A stretch of 32,412 nucleotides of DNA from Campylobacterota bacterium (lineage in GTDB: Bacteria > Campylobacterota > Campylobacteria > Campylobacterales > Sulfurovaceae): contig WGAM01000059.1 in assembly GCA_015494795.1 (NCBI GenBank), positions 1-32,412 on the forward strand, written 5' to 3'. Both the position numbers and the translations under genes were made by a program. Each line of letters opens with the position of its first letter. Within the stretch, counting starts at the first letter, position 1. Positions 20,084-28,983 of the stretch are shown one piece after another. Under the pieces are notes generated by a model, which did not search any database, was not told the origin of the DNA, and saw nothing but the letters and a program-made list of their open reading frames with translations.

Positions 20084-20713
20084 ATGTTTAAACTCATTAA
20101 TCTCTATAAGGGTATTTTTAATAATATAAAATCAAATACTCCAGCTCTCTTTTTTATGGGACTATCTATATTTGGAATTATTACTCTACTAAGTAGTTTT
20201 TTTACAAGCTTTTTAGAGTTTCCATTTATTTTAGTGGCTACTATTGCTAGTTTCTTTGCTGTATGGTACTTAAATATTTTAGGTTCACTCACTAAACAGG
20301 TAGAGAAATTAGAAGATACAGTATTAAATCTAAAAAATAGTAATGATACACTAAATAGTGAGCTATCTGCTCTAAACTCTTTAAGAAAAAATTTAGAGAA
20401 ATATGCAGAAGAGAATAAGAGTGATTTTATGAAAGTGCTAAAAGATATTAATAGTAGTTTTGATAGATTGGAGCAGATTACTAAAGATAATGAGAGAGTT
20501 TTAATTGCTAGAATTGCTCAAGATTTAGAGTTCTTAGACTCTAAAGAGGGTATGAGTGAAGATGAATATGAGAGATTTATTAATCGTCTGCCAAATAATT
20601 TAAAAAAAGAGTTTGATAAATTAGGATATAACTCTTTTAAAAAGGTGGCAGGAGCTAATAATTTAGTTAATTATAGAGAGATAAAAAAAATTATTAATAA
20701 TAGTTTATCTTAA
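20084..20713 (+). CDS. Inner-membrane coiled-coil protein of unknown function
   Basis: Start set at ATG 20084 after AAAAAGGATATATTA (SD-like); two TMs then a coiled coil (QVEKLEDTVLNLKNSNDTLNSELSALNSLRKNLEK). Confidence 0.7.
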   Translation: MFKLINLYKGIFNNIKSNTPALFFMGLSIFGIITLLSSFFTSFLEFPFILVATIASFFAVWYLNILGSLTKQVEKLEDTVLNLKNSNDTLNSELSALNSLRKNLEKYAEENKSDFMKVLKDINSSFDRLEQITKDNERVLIARIAQDLEFLDSKEGMSEDEYERFINRLPNNLKKEFDKLGYNSFKKVAGANNLVNYREIKKIINNSLS

Positions 20714-20795
20714 ATATAATTTTTAATTATACACTTGATTAACTCTATAAAATATGATATACTCTATTAATTTTATATTTAAAGGAGACTATTAT

Positions 20796-22067
20796 ATGAA
20801 TAGAGGAACGGAATTGTTTAAAAATGGAGTTTTATTTTCACTACTAAGCTCAACTATGCTATTTGCAACAAATGGAGATAATCTAATTGGAGTTGGTACA
20901 AAATCAAGAGGTATGGGGGGTGCTGGTATTGGTATAAGTCACTGTGCTGAATCAACCCTACAAAATCCTGCTCTAATCACCTGTACTAAGGGGACTTCTA
21001 TATCTTTTGGTGGTACAATTTTTATGCCTGATATTTCAGCTAAAATGGGACAAGCTAACTCTCATAGTAGTGATGCAGATATGAATATTATTCCATCTGT
21101 TAGTATCTCACAAAAGCTTAATAATAATTGGTTTTTAGGTATTGGTATGTGGGGAACTGCTGGAATGGGTGTTGATTATAGAGATGTTACACAGAGTCAA
21201 AGAGATTCTGGAAATATGCACATGGTTAGTAATCTACAGCTTATGCAATTTGGTACATCTTTAGCATATCGTCAAAAGAATTTTGGTTTTGCAGTTACAC
21301 CTGTGTTACAATATGGAGCATTAGATATAAATTTTCAAGGATTTGATGGTAAAAATATTGGAGATGGTGTTGCACAAGATTTAGGTTTTGGATTTAATAT
21401 AGGTACATATTATGATGTTAATAATGGATTAACACTTGGAGCTATGTATAAATCTTCAATAGATATGGAGTATAAAAATCAACTCTCAAAAGCAACTCAA
21501 CCATTTGTTGATTTTGGAATTTTTCCAAAAACTATGGGTAATCACCTAGAACAACCTGCCGAAATTGGGATTGGTGCTGGATATAAGATTAAAAATCACA
21601 CTTTAGCATTTGATTATAAAAATATTAAATGGTCAGATGCAAAAGGGTATAAAGATTTTGGTTGGAGCGACCAAGATGTGTATGCTTTAGGATATCAATA
21701 TAAGTTAAATAAGTGGAGATATAGACTGGGTTACAATCATGCATCACACCCTATTGATGAGGCTCAAAGTGGAGCATCAGTAATTAAAGCTGGAAATTAT
21801 GCACAAGCTGGTGGAAATGCACTAAATCTATTTAATCTTTTAGGTTTTCCAGCTACAGCTGAAAATCACTATACTTTAGGTTTTGGTTACGAGTTTACAG
21901 ATAACTTTTATGTTGATTTAGCCTATGTTTATGCACCTAAGACTAAAACAACTATGGATACTATTGTTGGCTTAAACCCTGAAAATGGAGATTTATATAC
22001 AGGAAAAACAACTGTAGAACACTCTGAATCTGGTCTATCATTTCAAGTATCATATAGATTTTTTTAA
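20796..22067 (+). CDS. OmpP1/FadL/TodX family outer membrane transporter
   Basis: Start set at ATG 20796 after AAAGGAG; signal peptide; GVGTKSRGMGGAGIGISHCAESTLQNPA; beta-barrel pattern ending ...LSFQVSYRFF. Confidence 0.9.
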   Translation: MNRGTELFKNGVLFSLLSSTMLFATNGDNLIGVGTKSRGMGGAGIGISHCAESTLQNPALITCTKGTSISFGGTIFMPDISAKMGQANSHSSDADMNIIPSVSISQKLNNNWFLGIGMWGTAGMGVDYRDVTQSQRDSGNMHMVSNLQLMQFGTSLAYRQKNFGFAVTPVLQYGALDINFQGFDGKNIGDGVAQDLGFGFNIGTYYDVNNGLTLGAMYKSSIDMEYKNQLSKATQPFVDFGIFPKTMGNHLEQPAEIGIGAGYKIKNHTLAFDYKNIKWSDAKGYKDFGWSDQDVYALGYQYKLNKWRYRLGYNHASHPIDEAQSGASVIKAGNYAQAGGNALNLFNLLGFPATAENHYTLGFGYEFTDNFYVDLAYVYAPKTKTTMDTIVGLNPENGDLYTGKTTVEHSESGLSFQVSYRFF

Positions 22068-22082
22068 AATCTATTTTAATAA

Positions 22083-22129
22083 CCATTCTCTAAACTCTCA
22101 CCATATTACTGATGTAGTTTAGAGATTGG
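22083..22129. terminator. Probable bidirectional terminator between convergent FadL-like and rlpA genes
   Basis: Inverted repeat CCATTCTCTAAACT ... AGTTTAGAGATTGG: 14-bp arms with one mismatch, 19-nt loop. Confidence 0.6.
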
Positions 22130-22134
22130 ATATT

Positions 22135-22863
22135 TTAAGATAGTAAATAAGCTCCACTAAATTTTTTAGATTTAAGATATTTTTTTGCTTCCCAAGGAGA
22201 GCATTTTATAATAACTCTATAAGCTGTTTTTCTTTTTGATTTGATATAAGTTGAAATAATTTTCACATTTTTTAACTTATGTCTTTTTTTAAATATCTTA
22301 GCAGACTTTTTATCAAAAAAAGATGCTAACTGCACTTTTTTTATCTTAGAACTTTTTTTAGCTCTAGCTACTTTAGTAGCTCTTCTAGCCTTATAGACTC
22401 CTTTTTTCTTTGGAGAGGAGATAACTTTAATTTTAACCCTATCTACACCTTTTTTTGTTAGTCCAATCTTTTTGGCTGCACCATAAGATAGGTCAATATC
22501 TCGTGTTCTATAAAATGGCCCTCTATCATTTACTCTAACAATAACAGATTTATGGTTTCTTAAATTTGTAACCTTCAATCTTGTATTTAAAGCGTAGGTT
22601 CTATGTGCTGCTGTCATGCTATACATATTATAGCGTTCACCAGATGCTGTTAATCTTCTATGAAACTGCTTACCATACCAACTAGCTTTTCCATATTTAA
22701 CCAATCCTTTAGCTACATAATGAGGATAATACTTTATACCTCTATCTACATAAGCTAAGATATTAGCATCTTTAGCACCTACGACCGTTAAGCCTATTAA
22801 TAATACTATAGAGGCTATAAAAAACCTCTTTATAACATTATTTAATACCATATTAACTCCCAT
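22135..22863 (-). CDS. rlpA: RlpA-like septal ring lytic transglycosylase (double-psi beta-barrel), possible SPOR-like C-terminus
   Basis: GKASWYGKQFHRRLTASGERYNMYSMTAAHRTYALNTRLKVTNLRNHKSVIVRVNDRGPF; start chosen at Met10 or Met14 of the listed ORF. Confidence 0.9.
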   Translation of the reverse strand: MGVNMVLNNVIKRFFIASIVLLIGLTVVGAKDANILAYVDRGIKYYPHYVAKGLVKYGKASWYGKQFHRRLTASGERYNMYSMTAAHRTYALNTRLKVTNLRNHKSVIVRVNDRGPFYRTRDIDLSYGAAKKIGLTKKGVDRVKIKVISSPKKKGVYKARRATKVARAKKSSKIKKVQLASFFDKKSAKIFKKRHKLKNVKIISTYIKSKRKTAYRVIIKCSPWEAKKYLKSKKFSGAYLLS

Positions 22864-22960
22864 GTTAAAATATAGTCGCAAGTATAGCATTTTAAACTTT
22901 GGAAAAAGAATAAAATGTGAATTTAATTTTGACTTTTAAAAAAGTGTGAGTTCTTTTACT

Positions 22961-22979
22961 TTTAGTCAAATTGACTAAA
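22961..22979. promoter_or_regulatory. Candidate operator palindrome upstream of htpG
   Basis: TTTAGTCAA-A-TTGACTAAA, perfect 9-bp arms; additional half site TGACTAAA at 22995-23002. Confidence 0.5.
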
Positions 22980-23070
22980 GATTAATAAAAAAAATGACTA
23001 AAACTACTTGAAAAATTATAAAAAATATATTACAATACCGAAAAAATTATATATATAAGGATTATAAGCA

Positions 23071-24933
23071 ATGTCAAAACATCAATTTCAAACAGAGATA
23101 GGTCAACTCTTAAAATTAATGACACACTCTCTCTATTCAAATAAAGAGATATTCTTAAGAGAGTTAATATCTAATGCTAGTGATGCTATTGATAAATTTA
23201 ACTATATTAAACTAACAGATGATAGGTTCAAAGATGAAAACTGGACAGGAAAGATAAATATAAATTTAGATGAAGATGATAACTCTATAACCATTGGTGA
23301 TAATGGAATAGGAATGAATGAAGATGATTTAATTAATCATCTAGGAACTATCGCTAAATCTGGTACTAAATCATTTATAGAAAATTTAACAGGTGATGCA
23401 AAAAAAGATAGTAATCTTATTGGACAGTTTGGAGTAGGTTTCTACTCTGTATTTATGGTAGCTTCACATGTAGATGTAATTACTAAAAAGGCTGGTGAAG
23501 AACAAGCCTATATGTTTAGTACAGATGGAACAGGTGAATTTGAGATTAAACCAGTGACTAAAGAGACACATGGAACAGTAGTATATATTAAACTTAAAGA
23601 TGATGAGAAAGAGTTTTTAAGTAAATGGAGAGTTCAAGAGGTCATTAAAAAATACTCTAACCATATCCCATACCCTATTATGTTAAACTATACAGAAGAG
23701 GAGACAACAGGAGAGGGAGATAAGAAAGAGACTAAAAAGGTTAGAAAGAGTGAACAGGCAAATGTGGCAACAGCTCTATGGACACTACCTAAATCTTCTC
23801 TAAAAAGAGAGGATTATATTGAGTTTTATAAATCTCTATCTCACGGAGATGATGAGCCTTTAACATATCTCCATAATAAGGTAGAGGGAGCTAATGAGTT
23901 TACAACACTATTCTATATTCCTAAAAAAGCTCCAATGGATTTATATAGAGCAGATTACCAGAGTGGTGTAAAACTATATGTAAAGAGAGTATTTATTACA
24001 GATGATGATAAAGAGCTACTACCAACATATCTAAGATTTGTAAGAGGTATTATTGATAGTGAGGATTTACCACTAAATATTAGTCGTGAAATTCTTCAAG
24101 AGAATAGAATTTTAGCAAATATTAAACAGCACTCAACAAAGAAAATACTTCAAGCTATTAAGAAGTTAAAAGATGACGATTTTAAAATCTTTATAGAAGA
24201 GTATAATAAGGTTATTAAAGAGGGTATCTTCCAAGACTATGCAAATAAAGAGAGACTCTTAGAGATAGTTAGATATAAATCATCTATGCAAGATGGTATG
24301 GTTGGACTTGATGAGTATATCTCTCGTGGAGACTCTGAGAAAAAAGAGATATATTATATTATAGGAGAAGATGAGAAAGTTCTTAAAAATTCACCTCTAC
24401 TTGAGGCTTATAAAAAGGCAAATATAGAGGTTCTTATCCTAGACGATAAAGAGATAGATGAGATTGTAACCCCTTCTATTGGAACATTTAAAGAGTGGAC
24501 ATTTAAAGATATTACAACTATTGATGCTCCAGATAGTAAAACTGAGGAGGAGAAAAAAGAGATTAGTAAAGAGTTTAAAGCTCTAACAGATAGAATTAAA
24601 GATGTTCTAGGTGAAGAGGTCAAAGAGGTTAAGACAACTACAAGACTTACAACAAGTCCATCTTGTGTTGTAAAAGATAGTAGTGACCCAATGGCAGGAA
24701 TGGCACATATGTTTGCTCAAATGGGTCAAAAAATTCCAGAGACACCTCTAATTTTAGAGATAAATCCAGAGCATGAGATGATAAAAAAATTAAATAAGTT
24801 AGAGGATAAAGATAAATTTGCAGATATGGCATGGATACTATTTGATAGTGCAAAACTATCAGAGGGGTTAGAGCCTAAAGATAAATCTGCATTTGCATTA
24901 AGAGTAGCAAAAGTAGCCACAGAGGCTATATAG
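23071..24933 (+). CDS. htpG: Molecular chaperone HtpG (Hsp90)
   Basis: 620 aa; HQFQTEIGQLLKLMTHSLYSNKEIFLRELISNASDAIDK; IGQFGVGFYSVFMVA. Confidence 0.98.
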   Translation: MSKHQFQTEIGQLLKLMTHSLYSNKEIFLRELISNASDAIDKFNYIKLTDDRFKDENWTGKININLDEDDNSITIGDNGIGMNEDDLINHLGTIAKSGTKSFIENLTGDAKKDSNLIGQFGVGFYSVFMVASHVDVITKKAGEEQAYMFSTDGTGEFEIKPVTKETHGTVVYIKLKDDEKEFLSKWRVQEVIKKYSNHIPYPIMLNYTEEETTGEGDKKETKKVRKSEQANVATALWTLPKSSLKREDYIEFYKSLSHGDDEPLTYLHNKVEGANEFTTLFYIPKKAPMDLYRADYQSGVKLYVKRVFITDDDKELLPTYLRFVRGIIDSEDLPLNISREILQENRILANIKQHSTKKILQAIKKLKDDDFKIFIEEYNKVIKEGIFQDYANKERLLEIVRYKSSMQDGMVGLDEYISRGDSEKKEIYYIIGEDEKVLKNSPLLEAYKKANIEVLILDDKEIDEIVTPSIGTFKEWTFKDITTIDAPDSKTEEEKKEISKEFKALTDRIKDVLGEEVKEVKTTTRLTTSPSCVVKDSSDPMAGMAHMFAQMGQKIPETPLILEINPEHEMIKKLNKLEDKDKFADMAWILFDSAKLSEGLEPKDKSAFALRVAKVATEAI

Positions 24934-24945
24934 TTAACTTTTCAT

Positions 24946-24983
24946 CTATCTTTCTAAGTTATAATCTTAGAGAGATAGAATTT
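24946..24983 (+). terminator. Probable Rho-independent terminator of htpG
   Basis: CTATCTTTCTAAG-TTATAAT-CTTAGAGAGATAG (13-bp arms, one G-T wobble) followed by AATTTTT. Confidence 0.6.
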
Positions 24984-24999
24984 TTATAAAAGGATAGTA

Positions 25000-25659
25000 A
25001 TGAACAGACATATAAAAAAGATTTCAAATGCTACGCTTATTGGTAGTATGGGTGCTTTAATATTGGCAACAATGCAGGGTTGTGGAGATAACTCTCAAAA
25101 TAGTAATCAAGCAGAGCAGAGTAGTCAGACAGCAATTCAAAAAAAGGGTGCTACTGTAACTATACAAGAGTCTATCAATAAAGATACAAATAAATCAACA
25201 TATAAGATTATTGATGAGGTTCCAAGTGTTAATACTAGAGTTATATTAAGAGATGCTAATGGAACAGAGAGAATTTTATCTCAAGCAGAGATAGATAAAC
25301 TTGTAAAAGAGGAAGAGAAAAAGGTAGAAGCTGGAACATCTGCTTTAACTAAAAAGCCTGAAGAGGTAAAAGATAGTGGAGGGCTAGGACTTGCAGGAAC
25401 ACTTATGGCAAGTATGGCTGCAGGTGCAATTGGTGCTGCTCTTATGAATAAACTATCTAATAATCAGAACTACCAACAGAATAGAAGGGCAAGTTATAGC
25501 TCACCTAGTGTATATTCTCGTTCTCAGAGTAGTTTTAGTAGAGCTAGAAGTAGCTTCTCATCTGCTTCAAGAGCTACAACTACCTCATCATCTGCTACTC
25601 GTCGTTCAGGTTTTGGAAGTATGTCTCGCTCAACTAGTCATTCAAGTTTTGGTGGTTAA
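25000..25659 (+). CDS. YgiB/UPF0441-like lipoprotein with Ser/Arg-rich tail
   Basis: 219 aa; lipobox-like TMQGCGD; C-terminus SSATRRSGFGSMSRSTSHSSFGG; directly upstream of a glutathionylspermidine-synthase-like gene, as in YgiB-YgiC. Confidence 0.7.
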   Translation: MNRHIKKISNATLIGSMGALILATMQGCGDNSQNSNQAEQSSQTAIQKKGATVTIQESINKDTNKSTYKIIDEVPSVNTRVILRDANGTERILSQAEIDKLVKEEEKKVEAGTSALTKKPEEVKDSGGLGLAGTLMASMAAGAIGAALMNKLSNNQNYQQNRRASYSSPSVYSRSQSSFSRARSSFSSASRATTTSSSATRRSGFGSMSRSTSHSSFGG

Positions 25660-25662
25660 TAT

Positions 25663-26847
25663 ATGGTAAAAGTAACACCTATAAAAGTTCCAGATAATAA
25701 GTTTTTAGATGATATAGGCTTCTATTGGCATACAGACCCAGATAAGACTCCATATGTAGCTTCTGAAATTGTAGATATAACCCCACAAGAGGCAGATAAC
25801 TACTATGATGCTGTAAATGAACTATATGAGATGTTTGTAGAGGCTGGAGAGTATGTAATTAAGAATGAGCTTTTTCATGAGTTAGGTATCCCATTTAATC
25901 TTATTGATGCAGTTAAGATGAGTTGGGATAATGATGTGAATTGGCATCTATATGGAAGATTTGATTTAGCAGGTGGAATAGATGGGAAACTTATTAAACT
26001 ACTTGAGTTTAATGCAGATACTCCAACAGCACTATTTGAGACAGCTATATTACAGTGGGCTATCTTGAAATTTAATAATATGGACGATACTCACCAATTT
26101 AATGATGTATATGAGGCTATTAGAGATAACTTTAAGAGATTAATTACATTAGATGGTGATATTAATGATTTTAATAGATATTATGAGGATTGGAAGATAC
26201 TCTTCTCATCTGTAAAAGGGAATGAGGAGGAGGAGAGTACTGTTAAACTCCTTCAGACAATAGCAAAAGATGCAGGTTTTGCAACAGAGTTTGCATATAT
26301 GGAAGATGTAGAGTTTGACCCAAGAGAGGGCGTATTCTATAGAGATGTAAATTATGAGTATTGGTTTAAACTATATCCATGGGAAGATATTGGGATAGAG
26401 GAGCCTGAACTTGCTCAACTTATGACTCAAATTATGCAAAATAAAAAGGCTATCTTCCTAAACCCTGCATATACTCTAATGTTTCAATCTAAAGCATTTA
26501 TGAAGATACTTTGGGATTTATACCCTAACCACCCACTACTTTTAGAGACAAAATTTGAGCCACTTAATGGGAAAGCACAAGTTGAGAAGAAAATCTTTGG
26601 AAGAGAGGGAGCGAATACTATAATTGTAGATAAAGATAAGAAGATTATAGAGGAGCGAGGTGGAGAGTATGAAGAGTTCCCATCAATTTTTCAAGAGTAT
26701 GTAGAGCTACCAAAAGATAGCAAAGGTCAAAGTTATCAAGCCGGAGTATTCTTTGCTTATGAGGGGTGTGGATTAGGATTTAGAAAAGGGGGTCTAATCT
26801 TAGATAACTACTCTAAATTTGTAGGACATAGAGTCGTAGAGAAGTAA
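25663..26847 (+). CDS. Glutathionylspermidine synthase-like ATP-grasp protein (YgiC/YjfC family)
   Basis: 394 aa; FDLAGGIDGKLIKLLEFNADTPTALFETAILQW; LNPAYTLMFQSKAFMKILWDLYPNHPLLLET; SYQAGVFFAYEGCGLGFRKGG. Confidence 0.88.
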   Translation: MVKVTPIKVPDNKFLDDIGFYWHTDPDKTPYVASEIVDITPQEADNYYDAVNELYEMFVEAGEYVIKNELFHELGIPFNLIDAVKMSWDNDVNWHLYGRFDLAGGIDGKLIKLLEFNADTPTALFETAILQWAILKFNNMDDTHQFNDVYEAIRDNFKRLITLDGDINDFNRYYEDWKILFSSVKGNEEEESTVKLLQTIAKDAGFATEFAYMEDVEFDPREGVFYRDVNYEYWFKLYPWEDIGIEEPELAQLMTQIMQNKKAIFLNPAYTLMFQSKAFMKILWDLYPNHPLLLETKFEPLNGKAQVEKKIFGREGANTIIVDKDKKIIEERGGEYEEFPSIFQEYVELPKDSKGQSYQAGVFFAYEGCGLGFRKGGLILDNYSKFVGHRVVEK

Positions 26848-26852
26848 TTTAA

Positions 26853-26873
26853 GAGAGTAGAAATTCTACTCTC
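26853..26873. terminator. Probable bidirectional terminator between convergent genes
   Basis: GAGAGTAG-AAATT-CTACTCTC hairpin filling the 26-nt gap between two convergent stops. Confidence 0.6.
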
Positions 26874-27440
26874 CTATTTACAGAAATCTAATAACATTCC
26901 ACCTTTAACAGCCTCATAACTATCAACTCCAACAAGTCGTTTTACAATCTCTAAACCAAAACAGAGAGCAGTCCCCGGTCCTCTTGAAGTCATAATATTT
27001 CCATCTGTTACAACCATCATATCATCTCTATAACCATCTTTTTTAATCTCCTCTTCAACGCTAGGATAACATGTATAGCTATCTCCTAAAACACCTGCAC
27101 TATTTAAAGCGAATGGAGCTGCACATATTGCACCAACAACTTTATCTTTTGCTTTAAATTCTCTTAATAGATTTTGAACTCTCTCATTCTCTGCTAAAGC
27201 ATAAGTTCCACCCCAACCACCGGGGAGGACTATCATATCAAAATCTTCTGCAATCACACTCTTGAGCGGAACATCTGCTTTAATAGTTATACCATTTGCA
27301 CCTAAAACTAAATCACCCCTAATCTCATCATCAAGATATGCAACAACAACCTCAATTCCACCTCTTCTCATCACATCAATAAGAGATACTGCCTCAACCT
27401 CTTCAAACCCCTCAGCTAAGGGTAATAACACTTTTGCCAT
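26874..27440 (-). CDS. DJ-1/PfpI (ThiJ-like) family protein
   Basis: Start set at MAKVLLPLAEGFEEVEAVSLIDVMRRGG (near 27440) rather than the ORF-track start at 27557; nucleophile region VGAICAAPFAL. Confidence 0.88.
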   Translation of the reverse strand: MAKVLLPLAEGFEEVEAVSLIDVMRRGGIEVVVAYLDDEIRGDLVLGANGITIKADVPLKSVIAEDFDMIVLPGGWGGTYALAENERVQNLLREFKAKDKVVGAICAAPFALNSAGVLGDSYTCYPSVEEEIKKDGYRDDMMVVTDGNIMTSRGPGTALCFGLEIVKRLVGVDSYEAVKGGMLLDFCK

Positions 27441-27531
27441 TTTTATTCCTTTTTTATTATTTTTTATGAGATTATAGCAAATTTTAGATGATTTTAAATA
27501 CAATATGGCTTGATTAAAAAGAGGAGATAAT

Positions 27532-28983
27532 ATGAACGAAATATTTACACATATCAATAGTTTCTTTAATGATATTCTATTTTTTGATATATTTTTTGGA
27601 AAAATAGATGGAATAGAGTTCCCTTTTGTTGTAGCTTGGCTTATTGCTGGAGGAGTATATTTAACATTTAAGATGGGGTTTGTAAATCTAAAGATGTTAC
27701 CTCACTCTTTAGCAATAGTTAGAGGTAAATATCACACTAAAGATGATAAGGGATTAATTACCCCATTTGAATCACTCACAACAGCACTCTCTGCTACCGT
27801 TGGAATTGGAAATATTGCTGCTGTATCTATTGCCATCTCATTGGGTGGAGCAGGTGCTGCTTTTTGGATGATAATGGCAGGATTTTTAGGTATGACTCTA
27901 AAATTTACAGAGGTGACTCTATCTATTAAATATAGAGAGTTTTTACCCGATGGAACAATTATGGGTGGTGCTATGGAGTATCTACCAAAAGGGTTGGCTA
28001 CTAAAAATTTAGCTACTTTAGGAAAATATTTAGCATATATATATGCAATATTTTTAATATTAGGTTCAATTGGTGCAGGAAATACATTTCAGGTATCTCA
28101 ATCTCTAAGTCTTCTAAAGTCAGAAATTCCATTTTTTCAAGACTACCCTTATGTTTTTGGAATTATATTAGCTTTCATTACAGGGCTTGTAATTATTGGA
28201 GGTATTAAGAGAATTGCACAGGTTGCTGAATTTATAGTTCCATTTATGGTAATCTTCTATATCTTAATGGTATTTTGGGTCTTAATAGTTAACTTTTCTA
28301 AAATAGATGATGCCTTTATTCTAATATTTAAAGAGGCATTTCATCCAACTGCAATAGCAGGAGGTATATTTGGGGCAATGGTTCAAGGTTTTAAGAGAGC
28401 AGTATTTTCAAATGAGGCAGGACTTGGTTCAGCAGCCATTGCACACGCTCCTGCTAAGGTAAAATATCCAATTAGACAGGGTTTAGTCTCTCTATATGAG
28501 CCGTTTGTTGATACCATTATTGTATGTACAATGACAGCCTTAGTTGTAATTATTACAGGTGTATATACAGGTGGAACTCCAGAACTAGATATGGCAATCT
28601 CTGCAAAAGAGGGAACAGTTATAACATCTGCTGGATTTGGCTCTGTTGTTAGTTGGTTTCCACATATTTTAGTATTTGCTATATTTATGTTTGCATTCTC
28701 TACTATGATTTCTTGGTCATACTATGGGGAGAGAGCATGGGTCTATCTATTTGGAACAAAATCATCTATTATATTTAAAATTATATTTCTAATCTTTATT
28801 ATTATTGCTACTATTGCAAATACAGCTCTTATGGTTGACTTTAGCTCTACACTATTTTTAGCTCTGGCAATCCCAAATATATTTGGACTCTTAGTATTAT
28901 CTGGAGATGTTAAAGGGTATCTAAAAGAGTATATAAAAAGATTAAAGTCTGGTGAGTTAGATAGAGAGGTATTAAAGAGTTGA
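27532..28983 (+). CDS. Sodium:alanine/amino-acid symporter (AgcS family)
   Basis: 483 aa polytopic; TALSATVGIGNIAAVSIAISLGGAGAAFWM; FKRAVFSNEAGLGSAAIAHAPAK. Confidence 0.92.
   Translation: MNEIFTHINSFFNDILFFDIFFGKIDGIEFPFVVAWLIAGGVYLTFKMGFVNLKMLPHSLAIVRGKYHTKDDKGLITPFESLTTALSATVGIGNIAAVSIAISLGGAGAAFWMIMAGFLGMTLKFTEVTLSIKYREFLPDGTIMGGAMEYLPKGLATKNLATLGKYLAYIYAIFLILGSIGAGNTFQVSQSLSLLKSEIPFFQDYPYVFGIILAFITGLVIIGGIKRIAQVAEFIVPFMVIFYILMVFWVLIVNFSKIDDAFILIFKEAFHPTAIAGGIFGAMVQGFKRAVFSNEAGLGSAAIAHAPAKVKYPIRQGLVSLYEPFVDTIIVCTMTALVVIITGVYTGGTPELDMAISAKEGTVITSAGFGSVVSWFPHILVFAIFMFAFSTMISWSYYGERAWVYLFGTKSSIIFKIIFLIFIIIATIANTALMVDFSSTLFLALAIPNIFGLLVLSGDVKGYLKEYIKRLKSGELDREVLKS

Noticed and set aside
24408-24920. 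Three minus-strand ORFs (64-71 aa)
   Set aside because: Antisense to the htpG coding region; Ser/Leu-rich shadow ORFs.
25000-25659. Ser/Arg-rich tail as a possible novel repeat protein
   Set aside because: Consistent with the known low-complexity C-terminus of YgiB/UPF0441-like lipoproteins adjacent to YgiC-like ATP-grasp genes.
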